From contig CM046838.1 in the NCBI GenBank assembly GCA_025618425.1, forward strand, positions 16,765,129 through 16,829,128: DNA of 64,000 nucleotides, in the 5' to 3' direction. Both the position numbers and the translations under genes were made by a program. Origin of the DNA: Heliocidaris tuberculata (taxonomy: Eukaryota > Echinodermata > Echinoidea > Camarodonta > Echinometridae). Numbering within the stretch: the stretch's first letter is position 1; each line of letters opens with the position of its first letter. The notes beneath the pieces were generated by a model, which was not told the DNA's origin, did no database searches, and was given only the letters and a program-made list of their open reading frames with translations. Shown here one piece after another: positions 43,369-57,300 of the stretch.

Positions 43369-43588
43369 TCAGTTTCGAAATACCATGAATTCATATTCCC
43401 TTTCGACGAGTTCATTTTCAACAGTTGGATAAAAAGGACTTGAATTCTTATCAGAAGAATCGTATTCGTGGGCTATTTGATGATTTCCCAAACTAGTGAC
43501 TGGGTTGTGCGGTAACGCGTCATTAAATCCACGGAATGTGACTCCGGTGGAAGTCATAGGGAAATTCCTGTTCGCTTCTCGACGAGAT
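43369..43588 (-). CDS. Receptor exon 15: cytoplasmic tail and stop
   Basis: 73 codons ending in TGA at 43371-43369, acceptor GTTCCCTAG. The tail has tyrosines in acidic or polar settings: EYDSSD, FYPTVENE and EREYEFMVFRN at the very C terminus. YEFM fits the Y-x-x-M consensus for PI3-kinase p85 SH2 binding. There is no catalytic domain. Confidence 0.8.
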
Positions 43589-43926
43589 CTAGGGAACCAG
43601 GAAAGAACAAGTTATGAAGTGTAGAAAATAAATCGGAGAAGAGGATGGTTAATGTTAATTTCTTGCCTGTGATTTAATCAGGGCATAAGGAGGGATTAAC
43701 TTTACATGTTTGGTGCGATTATGATTCACCCTAACCATTTTATTTTCTTTTATGAGTGGAAAAAGCATAACAAATATCACAAGAGTGAAGGAATCTTTTA
43801 TTTTCTTCTTTAATTGGCCATTGTTATTGTGTACCAATCTCGTTTACACAAGTCTTCTAGCCTTCTCATTTTTCTCTCCCTTCTTCCTTCTCTTCCTGTC
43901 TCCCTCGCTTCTCCTCCCCCCCCCCC

Positions 43927-43959
<33 letters not shown>

Positions 43960-45252
43960 GATCCCTTGCTTTCACCCTCTTTCTCGATTCCACCTGTAGC
44001 TCTTCAGGGGCTTTCACACCGGGCCTGCGTAGATTTGCGTTGTGCGGCGTACCGAAATTACCGGCAGAATCGGTTATGCACATGGCGTATGGTAACGTAA
44101 CACATACGTAACACTACGCCAGCCTCAAAGGATTTTTCGTCGGCGTAGGGTAGCGAACCATTGCGTAGGAATGACGTACAGTAGCGTAGTGTTACGTAGT
44201 GTTGAGCAGACTTGCGTAAAAACTACGTACTTTCTGCGCCCAGTTCTCTACGCCGAAAGTACACGAAAAAAATTAAACATGTTTAAATTTTTTGCGTCCA
44301 TCTCACATACCCCTTTGCGTCCCTCGGCATATCGCCACGCAGGCCAGCGTAGGCACAGCGCAAGGCAGCGTAAGCTCAGCGTAGTCGGTACGCGGCACTA
44401 CGCAACTCTACGCAGGCCCGGTGTGAAAGCCCCTTTCCTCTTTTTCAATATATGCATTAAACTATTCAGTTGACTGAAACGAAATGACTAAGCTTCACCT
44501 GTTCCTTTTATAAAGATAGATGGATATGATGATGACACTGATGAAAACAAGAATCACGACAACACATACGATCGTCAAAGTCACATTTCCACTGCCGGGT
44601 ACTTTAAAATAATGAAGATAAAGAGAATCATTAACAGCATATTCATATTACTGTATATAAATTTCTGGGAAGAATATAACGAAGTGTTACATCAGACGAA
44701 ATGGCATTAGAACAAAATGAAAAATTCCGACATTAGAAGAATTATGAGATTGACAGAAAAAAGGGATTAGTAATGAAATTATTGTGCAAAGAACAAATTG
44801 AAAGAAGTTTGAAAGTATGATTAAAGTGATTCTATGATATGAAATATATAGACATGAAGTATGTAATTCGGTACTTCTTGGAACCAATCTCTACAACATA
44901 ATCATACACTTTGACTGCCAACATAACGTCAAAGACTCGAACCAAACATTGTGTACGATACTTTCCTTAAATTAGTATTACCTTTTAGTCGAATTGGCTG
45001 TATGAATGGTCCATTCGCAAAATAAACATCCTACAGGAATGAGAGACAAGTAAGAAAAAAGAAAGAAGCCTGATATTACGCAGAGCGGAGTGTCTGTTTC
45101 AAGGAATTTAATTTACATTTGTTTGGGGGATTAATAAATTAGAAATTGGCATCGTCATTTTACCTGTAAAAATGCTTCACAAGCCTGGTTCCTACTCCAT
45201 CCCCGAAAGAAAGGTAAGCGTAAAACGGTTTACACAATATTAACCATTATAA

Positions 45253-45318
<66 letters not shown>

Positions 45319-48300
45319 TTATATACATGTATCCACTTCTGAATCAGACAAAGGTTATACGATTTTTGCATAATATCCATGCCAGTGTGGTATTGAAAGA
45401 AAATCGAAATGAAATAGTCATCATTCATCAGAACATCCAATCGAATCCACAAAGAATTTAGTATACTAGGTGTTACAAAAGACATTCCCCACTTTTGATC
45501 CTTAATAGTTCAAAAACTATATATCAGATAACACTGACATTGATATGAGCAATAGCTGAATAGTGTACAATTTTGTTGGAGGTAATTTAAAAATGAAAGC
45601 ATAAATCAGTTTCATTAAATTCAAGATTAATTTTTAAGTTAGGGTTCAGATTTTGCTCTATTTTCAACCCTCTGTACAAAACTTTAAAGTAGATATTCAA
45701 AGCAAATCACAAATATGCTCAATAACGTATCTCTAGAAACTAGAAAGATTGCAGATGGTAATCATATAAGTTTTACGTTAACTGCGTGTTTGATGATTAA
45801 AAAATAACACAAATAAAAACACTTCTCAGCATCTGGAATATCCGAGCGATTCGCCAGAAATATACCGATGTTTTCGTGACGTCACATCAGGTGCCAATCC
45901 TAAGCAGACGACGTCCTATATCAAGTGAACGTAACTGCAATGCAATTATTTTTAAATTATAAAGAGTTTGGTTTGTTTCACCATGACCGTATTTCACATC
46001 ATTCTAAAAGGGAAGTGAAACCGTTTCTAGTAACTAAAATCTTTTGTTTGTAAAAAGTCATGATAAGGGTCAATGATCAATCAAAGAAATCACACTTTCG
46101 AATTGTAAAGCCCGCTGAATTATAGCATGGATGGTATTCGTTCCCTCTTGAAATGCCGACATGCCGCGGTGCAAGCAGCTGAAAATACAATGGCATCTTT
46201 TTTTGTTTACAAGCGATTGATTCCTTTATTTTTTTAACGCTGCATTTTTCATCAAAATAATATCATGCAGGAAATTTAGAGTGAGGCAACAAATAAGCAT
46301 TTATACTGACGCTAGTGAAGTAAGAGAAATAAGTGAAGATGAGATGACAAAACAGGCACTGAAAATGTATAAGATGTTATGGGGCATCGTCTGCTTAGGA
46401 AGGATTGCTCCCCGGTATGACGTCACATATCTCAGCAGCGTTCAAAGAGCTCTATAGGTGCTATAGCGGGGCTGTGTTATATCATTTTATAATTGATAAT
46501 AATCATTACTTCAAATGTTTCCAAGCGTTGAATTTTGATAACCTTGTTCAATCTAAGCTTCACCTATGCAATAATAAAAATTAAATCAATATTCAAAATC
46601 AATGAAATTCTACTTTAACTTTGCACAGGGGTCAATTGGTGTGTATGGGAGTGTGTGGTTAACACCCAGACAATGGTCCTGGACAATGGCTAGGGTTTGA
46701 ATGCTTTATTCAAAGCATTCATGAGAAATTCCACTACTGTAAGCACACACTCACATACACATCATTGGTTCCTGTGTAAAGTTCAAGTTTTGTACAGAGG
46801 GTTAAAATTTGATCAAAATCTGGGACCTAACTTTAAAATTAATCATGGATTTAATGAAACTTATTTATACTTTCATATTCAAATCACCTCCAACTAAATT
46901 GTACACTATTCAGCTATTATTCATATCAATGACAGTGTTATCTGATATATAGTTTTCGAACTATTAAGGATCAAAAGTGGGAAATGTTTTTTGTAACACC
47001 TAGTACATGGTAAGGCGCCATTTCTTTGCAGTCAAAAAGAGCCCCACAAGTTGTGTATTGGTAATTTACATGGCACACAATAATAACCTACTTTAAAAAA
47101 AAACCCCAGTTGAGCCAATATAACAAACCATGTTTTCTAACATGATAAATGCTGATATATACACCCTCACACACCCGCCCACACCTATATATTTGTATGC
47201 TCTGTGTCTATAAATGTTATATAATGATAATTTCAAATACTGAGAACCCTTGTACCTAGAAAAGTATGTAATAAAAGAGGTTTAGAACATACCCCGTGTC
47301 GATGGGAAGGTGAGTACACTCTGATAAAACAGGAGTAAAAGCTGTCTGGAGTCAGAGGACCGTTGGTGGCGTGCAAAGTTTTTGCTTTCACAGTGGCAGC
47401 TCGTCTTCCTCTACGATCTTCATTCGTGTCACCCCAAGTGTTGCATTCTGAGGAAACTTCGTATTTAGAGCCCACTGTGATCACATTGCCGGCTGGAATA
47501 CTGTATAATGTTAGAGAGAACATACAAACTACTTTTTTCATAGACGGAGATAGCGAAATACTAAAATGCTCCGAACACATTGTATGTTCAGCCTACGTTG
47601 AAAGTTTAAAAAAACTGACGATTTGTTGCAGATAATTAGATACATTTCAAACACACAGATGACTGCCTTCCTGGTCGTTCAAACTGTGGGTGGCTTGAAA
47701 CATGAAATCCTATACGTGTTTGCACAATATTTAGCAATTTTCCCTCTCAAGATCAGTAATATACAGACCCTATACTGCCAATAGCTTGATGGAGTTTGGA
47801 TTTCCTCTAATATTTGCTCGAAAAGCAATGGGCTTCGTGAACATTGGCTACTATATATAAATTTTCATCACTCTTCAGTAACGAATACCAATAATACTTC
47901 CATAAAATATATAATGACTACATGTTATGCAAATTTAATAAGAAACCAGTAGATTATACCAGCTATAATACTTAATTACAAAATCATGAATAGCAATTAC
48001 TTTGTATAATTCGAACATACATAAAACAGGCAGATAAATAGTTACACGAAATAAAGGATTCAGAAAACACATTTCCTACTTACGTCGAGAAAACTATTGC
48101 CCTGAATGGAGTTCCTATTCGGGTTCTGGCGATACTGAAGTCCCTCGTATTGTTGATGCTGTAAGCATTATCGTCGGAATCAGTGCTGGTTATTGCATCA
48201 TACAGCTGCACAACGATGACTTCAAAGCAGCTACAGTTTGGAAAATAATGCCGGAATTACGACTTTTAACCCGTTGACTACTTAATTCTCTTATTCCTAT

Positions 48301-51300
48301 AGACTTAATACAGGAGCTACCCTGCTCCCGTAGGCAGTGGGTTAACTTAACATGTATCAAATAATGATATCTCAAAATAATATTGACTAAACTTTCTTGA
48401 GTTAATTGAGTATCTTCTCCGCTTATAACGTATTCTGCTTTAACGTCATTATTCTACTTTAGTATGCCATTATATAGTTCAATATAATTTGATTCATCTC
48501 ACTACACTTTGAAAAAAAAAAATGAAAACATTACCCTATTCATAACATTGGAGCAATGGGCATACCAATAAAAACTTCGGTAAAAGATGTGTACAAGGCA
48601 CACTGCAAAAGTGCATGGGCCGCGGAGCCAAGGGGGGGGGGGGGGGTTGAGTAGACACGTTGAAAAACTCTTGGAAAAAAAAAAGGCTCGAAAATTGTCA
48701 TAAATGAGTGAAATCAGATCAGCCCCCCCCCCCCCCCCCCCCCACTTTCCAAAACGCTCCGCGGCCCCTGAAGTGGATCGCAACAAAAGAGTCCAAATCA
48801 TAGCTTACAGAGTAGGAGGACATAAAAAGGTATGGACAGAGTAGTTCAAAATTTTCATAATATTACCTAATACCTATAACCCGGAAGTTTTAAAATGTGT
48901 TTCAGGACATATACATCATACCATATACAGGTGATGTGATATAATGGCAGTACCTGATAGGTCCATTCGGGTTCTGATAAGCTGGTATGTTGATGTCAAA
49001 ACCGTAGTCTTTAAGACCACCAGAAACGGTACTTGGTCTTGCTGGTTTCACAGGAACTAAAACACAAAAATTTGACAGAATTAAATGTGTTCGCCCATTC
49101 ATTAAAAATGTTAAGATTGAGCAATAAAATAGTAACTCTGTTAAAAGAATGAAAGTTTAACGTCCCATTAAAATGATCATATTCATGTAACTCCGCAATA
49201 GCCCAGCATGCAAATTTGGTATTCATTTTGGAAAGAAAACATGATCAATGATATCTGGCTTGTAGACAATCCGTTATTCACCACTCTAATGCAGAGAAGT
49301 GAAGATAAATGCTATCTATAATTTTTATAGTGTAATCCACTTTTAATAAAACCACTTATAAAACAAAAACGCGATGAGTAAAATATCAAATCTGCTGCCT
49401 ACGTCTGTAGGCAGCAGAGTTTTTACTCTTGTTTTTTCCCGACATAAGCATGATTATCGACAATACTATATGTATTACCGTGATTACCATTATCATTACC
49501 GACAATACCATGTTCCACATTCCACAATGTCCGTCTAGAAAACTGAACGAATTCTGCATATGTCTCTTTGTTTATAATTTACCTGTTTGCAATGTTGTAA
49601 AAGTATCACTATAAGCCAAGGTACTATTCTGCTTCGTGTGATGGGATATCCGTGGCTCTAATGTAAATGCTACTACTACAGCTCTGTACGAAAGGTAAGG
49701 TCTCAGGACCAACGTATGTTCCAAAATGTTGGCAGGCACATCTAGATTTAATACAATCAAAGCACATGGAAATCCAATTGTAAGGGTACTTTGTATTTCG
49801 AATTTTGATGTCCATGTATATGTAATAATTTACATGAAGGTATTGCAATGCGTCGCAGAAGATAGTCCATGTCCAAGTAATGTTGAGAAGAGAAGATCTA
49901 GACAAAATATCACTTGTCGGCCATAAGTTCATTTTTTGCCTTACAGACGTTAAGACTGCATCATTTCTACAATGCCATTTATTTCAAACCTAAACATTCT
50001 TATTATACACATGAACAACTTATTCCATTAAAATGAAAGCTTAATCTGAAAAGACCAGTTACCTTGATATTTTGAGTGAAAACATTTATTCATTTTCTAC
50101 AAAAAATGGGAAATAATCGGTAAGAATAATCGGAGACCCTTGTACACTCTGTACACACGTTTAGTAGAATTTCACCATATATTGGGTAAAAAGGTACCAT
50201 GCATGTTGGTTGGGTAAACAAACATGCATGTCATGGGCAGCGGAACCAGGGGGGGGGGGGGCTGCAGCCACCACACCTTTTTGAGTAGACAAGTTAAAAA
50301 AAATCTCGGGGAAAAAAGTCTCGAAAATTGTCATTAATGAGTGACATCAGATCAGCCCTTCCACTTTCAAAAACGCTCAGAGGCCCTGCATGTTCCCTTT
50401 TTACCCAGCACTTTTAGAGTTTATATTTGTGATGGTGTTGTCAAGGCAACTGTTTAAGCTGCATTGCGAGTAATGTAATGAATGCGAATAATAAATACAT
50501 ATATTTTGTCCTGGTTAAGCTACCCAATATGTGACACTAAATATTCTGTCAAAATAGTTTGTGTTTTTGTCCCATGTAAATGAGCCTTTCATGAGGTCCT
50601 CTCTGGTATGGTTATTGCGTATCATAAATGTATAATGGTTTCTTATATTATTTCATTTTAAAATTTTGTTATTTGAGTATGATTATTTATTTTTGGAGGA
50701 GTCTGAACAAAATGTTTCATTCAAGAGCAATTTTGTTTTCCTCGACCAAACTTTCTTTTGTTTCCAATTTTCTCAGCGGGGAGGGGCAGCCCCTCGGATC
50801 CCTTCTCTGGATCCTCATATGCCTATGAAGGAAATGAAGAAAGTGTAATGATCTATTTCTTACCCGTTTTAATTGTTGTACATGTGACAGAAGAACAGCT
50901 CACAGGGATAGCATACACCATATAGCCGTCGACAGGACCATTAGTGAACAGGGGTGGTGTCCAGGAGACTTTGGCTGAAGACTCTGTCACTTCCTTGACC
51001 GTTACGTTATTTGGAGGACCCGGTCCTAGGTAAGAAATCAAATAAAAGAATGGTGCTCCGACATGCGCTCGGGGCACAATTGCTCCGGGCTTTATTTCAT
51101 AAAAAATATAGGGTTTGGTTTAGGGTTGCGATTGGGTTTCAGGTTAGGATTAGGGTTAGGATTAGTATGGTTAGGGTTAGGTATAGTGTTTGGTCCAGGG
51201 TAGAAGTTTAAAATTCGCTTAGTGTACGAAACTGTCGCCTAGCAATTATCACCGCAGCATATGTTGTACAACCGTGTAAACCGATGAAAATTTTTTGACT

Positions 51301-54300
51301 TTGGATCACATACGTGCTCTACAATATATTCATCTCATTATGATTTGTTAGTTGCATCTTTTATAGGGCTTTTTTAAATGAACCCATTAATTAAAACGGA
51401 TATCTTTTCTTTCAACGTTCTTTAGGACATTTATTCAGATTATTCTTACCGGCTTTCAACGTTGTAAATTCATCGCTTATCGCCTGTGAACTATTGAGTA
51501 TGTCTCCCGGACTAGGAATTCTTGATTCAATGTTGTATGCTATGACAGCTACCCTGTACGTTGCGAACGGATCCAACCGTAAGCTTTGGCTCAAAGTTTC
51601 TGTTTTGTAATCTGGAATGAGATCGATGAAACGTTAACCAGATAATTGTAACACAATACAAAAATACAATTTATATTTATAATCGTTTCAAGACATTCAC
51701 AAGACCAGTATATTTGACAGTCTCCGTCAGTGTTAATGGTGTGAATTCATAATAACCTAAAAGTATACATTTCCTATATCAATCTAAATTTTAAAGTGAT
51801 AATGGCCTTTGATGACTGATTGATGTTTTTGCCAACGTGTGGTTGTGTTTTGACATTTTTCTTTCCCATACGCAAAGTCTACAAAATCTTCTTGCCTTTC
51901 AGAAACGTAGAGCATGAGCTGGACAAACAGTTCTGAAGCTCTGCGAAAACCACGTATCCGTCAACCGTTCCATTGCCATTGGACCCACGAGGTGGTTCCC
52001 ATGATACAAAAGCTGATGCTTGCGTCACTTGCGTTACCCTTACGTCAGTGGGAGGATGAGGCTCTTCAAAATAAAATTGATAGTGGATTAAGTAGGATAA
52101 GATAAGATTAGTGAAATTTACACTATGAACACAGATGTTCTTTAAGAGGATCCTTTTCGATAGATATACAAGTAAGATGTAAGACATTCTGTAACGGGAC
52201 GAAATAACTTTTTTTTAATAGCAGTATTAATGAATAAAAAGCTCACAGTCAAACCTGTCAATAACCCTATTAAAAAATTGTGAGGAACTTTGTCGTGTAA
52301 AAAGAACTTTAAAACCTATTTTATATTCTTTTGTAATGTTTTTCCTGATCAATGGATATAAACAATTGCAGTCATACCACTGAGTATGAAATCTAGATAA
52401 TAATTCTTACGAGGTATATAGACACTCACGTCCGAACTATTCATCCTTGGCCATGGTCTAATCAAATACCAATTATACAGTCGAAAAAATAAGTGCTTCC
52501 ATACCGATAATTTATGCATTAAACAACAAGAATTGTTATTGTGGAAATAGTTGTTAAGTTATAGTTATTCTCAATGCAACAACTACACCATCTTTCTTCA
52601 TAGAAACCCTTGATTACCAGCTTTCATTGTAGTCTGAGACGGGAACTCCAGTCGGGTTCTGATGCCTAAACTGTTGGAGCACTTCATGTAGAAAGTGTAC
52701 TCTGTGTACGGTTGAAGTCCTGACAAAGTCGCCGTCGATGAATAAGTTGCTACAGCAATAGCTCTTTCGATGCCTTCCGTACTGGTGATATAGATCTTAC
52801 AAGTATCGAAGAGGCCAGTAGTGCCAGGAATTGAGCTCCAAGAAATGTTAAGATGGGTTGCCATTATGGACACTACTTGAGGGTTAACCAAAACTGGAGA
52901 TGTGATAGACCGAAAGAATTGTAGATTCACGAATAAACAATATCTCTCACATTAACATCTGAAAAAACACCAGCAAAACAAAACAAAACACTCGGCAATT
53001 AACTAGGTATGTAAATATCAGACGTTTCATGCTTTCTCGCCGTTCTAAACATACATGTCATTTTTATGGTGAACCTCGTACCAATGGTAACAAACAATTT
53101 AATTATTGTTACATAAACTTTGATACCAATTAGATACAAGTTGGCACAAAGACCTGAAGATCTATCTCAACAAGAAAATTTTGATTTCCGCAGAACATTA
53201 AAAAAAAAAAAAATCTGACAATTATATGTCCATTGATAATACAGTCATAATGTTTGTTTTTGTGGTAGAAACTTTACTGCCAAAGAAAACTTAGGTGCAC
53301 CCGCATTCTTACCTGGACAATCATGTTCCTCTGTACGACCCCCAATAGAGCCATCGCTGCAGGTCAACGGTCTGTCACTAGCGGCAGCGCGATACAGGTA
53401 AGATTCGCCTGAACCTGCCCCGTAGACCACAGCGCGGAATCTCGGATAGAATGGCTGCCCCTCAGCAGTGTTCATGCGTTGACTTCTCAGAGAGTATGAT
53501 CCGGCACTGACTATTGTCCACTTGGAGCACATCCTTGGACCGTCTAATATCTCGATATTGTAGTTCTCAACCCATGTCACCTGTTCATTCATACAAAAGG
53601 TGGCACTGGAGTCTTACTTCATGATTTTCACTAATGAAGCAATTAAAACCCTAAGAAAAGTTGTTTTCTAACGCATGTTTTCCAGTCAAATTTTAAGCAT
53701 TGTTTTCTTTAAGCACAATGTAACAGCAAGGGACCAAAAAATGTAACGTAGGTCACCGAGTGAGTGTTGATGAGTGGCGAGAAAATCATAAATCTTCCCT
53801 TCCCCTTATAAATCTTTGAAGAGTTTATTCAGAACCATAGTCATGATAGTAGATCTCTGTTTAAGAGCCAATAGTATTTCACCTTTGTTGGACGTCACAA
53901 ATCTAGAGATATATTCAAGATGAACTTGCATGGTTTCATATCCGTGACGAAGAGATTACTTTTGTTCCAGAGTGACAACTGGATGAGTATAGTTCAGGGG
54001 CGGCGCCAGGGTATTTAAATAGGGGGAGGGGGGCAAAAATAGCAACGTCGCACGTCGAGGTGTTTGAGAAAAGCAGTGAAAGCCTGGCATGACCGATGGA
54101 TGTGCTCCCCCCACCCCCCCCCCCCACCCACGATTGGCAATATTTAGACAAAGCTTAAATGGCATGTGGTACGTTTCATTCAAAACAGAAAACAGTCGTA
54201 GAGCATCACAAGTGCATTCAGTTAAAACAATTCATGCATTAAAACGTGTCCTTATTCTGCATGGATCCCACTGGCAAATTAAAACTTGAAAGAAGGATTA

Positions 54301-57300
54301 CAAGGTCACTTTATATGTACTTCAGACTCTATGACCCTAATTAGTAGGATAAATTGGGAATTTGTTCATTGCACCTAGTATCAAATGCATTGATTTATAT
54401 ATTTTGAACAACGATTTGAAAACAAAATAGAGAAGAACGGCCCTTTTAGGGAGAGGGTCTTGAAATAACAAATAGGACTATAACAGTTATGTCATAATTG
54501 CATGGCCTAGCCTTCTCTTCTCCATTTCCCCCTTCTCTTTCTCCTTTCCCCCCCTTCTCCTTTTTTTTTTTTTTTTTTTTTTTTTTGCTCGCTTGAAAAA
54601 TGATAGGGGGGGGGGCTGCCCCCTGCTCCCCTTGTAGCGCCGCCCCTGGTATAGTTTATAGAATTTTAGGTTTTCCAATTTTGAATAACTAGGAAAACTT
54701 GTAGGTTTCGTGTTGGAAAAAAAAAAGTTTAATGCTAGTCACAACTTACCAAAAATGGTTGGTGGTCCTTGAAGACAGAGATGTTCTCAAAGTATCTGCA
54801 TTCAGCTGTGAGTCCAAGGTGAATGGTATCAATAGACGTGGACGCCGAAGGGAAATCGAAAACTGGGAACTTTGCCTCCCTAACGAACTGCTCAATTGGT
54901 GGAACACGAATCATTGATGGATCACTTTCACGAGTTCTGTCACTTGTCCTTCCTTTGTTATACTGCATTACGCTTATTGGTTTGTCTGCAGACACATAGG
55001 TCATAGTCTGAGATGGAATATCTATTGTCACATATTCACCCATGTCCAGTCTCTCAATTATGTTGTTATAGAGGATGGTAGTTTGATCGCGGCCTGCTAC
55101 AACTTGAAACACATAGCCAGAAGTACGACTGACAAACGGACTCAGCAAGAACATCCTTCCCCATGCTGTGAAAGGTGCTAGTTGTTCAGCTATGTGGTCA
55201 CAATACTGGACACCTTCAGGGACGTTCACACATTTAGCTCCTGCACTTACTGCAATGGATGTATTTGCTAAAATTCGTGTTCCGGTGATTTCTGTGTATG
55301 GTGGAAGTAGTTGTATTGATTTGAAAGGACGAAGGATATATCGGAACACGTCGCCAGAATTAAACGTCTCATCCACAAAATTTACCGTAGATGTCATATG
55401 AACTTCGATAGACACGCTCTCTCCCAGCGACGATATTGAAACAACACCGCTCCCTTCTGCTTGGTTACTTCCCCAAGTTATTGTCGCTACGAAATATTCC
55501 TTGCCTAATGAGTGTGAGGACATCACGGTGAACATATCAGAGTTCGATGGATCGAGGTTATAGTTAAGAACAGTAATAGATTTGTCAGAGGCCACATGAA
55601 CCGTGGAATCAATGGGACCTGACGTTGTTTGGTGAATAAGAGACCTCGATAAGGAGTACATGGAAGGACCCGAGCCGGGTGACAAAGTGATTTGTCTTTC
55701 CAGCGATCTTCCAGGAACTGCTATCATCACGGTGGTTGGCTCCTCAGTAGTTGCTTGAAGGATCACACCTATGATAGAATGCTGGATGTATTTTGGGTGA
55801 TTTGGCATCGGGGCAAAGACGAAGGCTGTCCCACTTTGTGCAGCAACAGCACATGGTACAAACGTCTCTGAAAGTGAAAAGTAGCTTGATTACTATATTT
55901 CATTTCCAGGGTGCTTACTAGTGTTATTAGGTGAGTACATATCCACATTTGATATTCATATGTTCCCCAGTAAATTTCCCCCGTGGTTAGAACCATGCTT
56001 ATCATCTTAAGATACCATACTGCACTCTAATACCCTAACTGGAAAGAACACAACGTCCAAAACTGGAAACAAGTGTTAAAGATGTGGTATCAGTGTGTAA
56101 ATGGTGTGAAAACACTGTAGCATTTTTGGAGTCATTATGTGGTCACACTGCATTCTTATACACCTGGACCCCATTGTGACCATGTAGTGTTTCACATGAT
56201 GTCATAGAGCCATGACAGTGTATACAATGTTTTCACACTGTCAAGGCAATAAGTAAGTTCAAACTTCTTTCTGTATTGACAATGTGAAAAAAGAGTGTTT
56301 TAAATGCATTGCATGTGCTCCAAATTATTTCGTGGTCATACACATACTGAGGTGCTCACTGTGGCTAATGTGTGCCATTTTCTTACCCCGCCATTACATT
56401 CCTCCTGTTTGAAATCGTCAATCTGGTTACACTGCATTCTACAGATTTTATTCTCACTGTGCCCAATGTATGTCACACTGGTACTACACAGTGTGTACAG
56501 TGTGTTCACAATTTCAACACAATAACTGAATGGACATAGCGCCAAATGTCACCCCTCGTTTCTTTCCATTTCATGAGCATCTCACATAGTATGGACAGTG
56601 GATATGATCCATATCACAGGTCTTAATAAAACTACGGTCTAAGTGAATACTACTTTTATTGGTTGAAATACAGAATACGGAAGAGAATTGATCAAGGTCA
56701 AAGCTAAACGGATTTATTAAAGTAGATATTCATTGATTTTTAAAACTGACTTAAGTTTCATTATTGCGTAGGTGAAGCTTAGACCGGACAAGTTTGTCAA
56801 AATTCGACGCTTGCAAGCATTCGAAGTAATGATTATTATCAATTGCAAATTGCTAAAATACAGCCCCGACATAGCACCTGAACAGCTCTCCGAAAGCCGC
56901 TGATATGTGTGACGTCAAAGACAGGACGTTAATTGCACAAGCAGACGATGTCCCATAACATCTCACATATTTTCAGTGCCTGTTTTGTCATCTTCTCTTC
57001 AGTTATTTCACTTCACTAGCATTAGTCTATTATGTTTAATACATATATTGCCTCACTCTAAACCCCGTGCATGGGTTTATTTGAATGGAAAATGAAGCGT
57101 TACAAGAATAAAGGAATCAGTTGCTTGTAAACAAAATAGACGCCATTGCATTCACAGCTGCATACACCGCTGGACGTTCGGCGTTGAATGAGGGATGAAT
57201 ACCGTCCTTGCAATCATTCAGCGGGCTTTTCAATTTGAAAGTGTGGTTTCTTTGATTGTTCATTAACCCTCATCCTATATATTTACAAACAAAAGATTTC

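Noticed and set aside
43655..44111. Ser/Leu-rich plus-strand frame and its antisense
   Set aside because: Arises from the CT tract at 43920-43960 and the MITE at 44007.
51110..51215. Chromosome end or telomere
   Set aside because: The GGTTAG units are few, interrupted and inside an intron.
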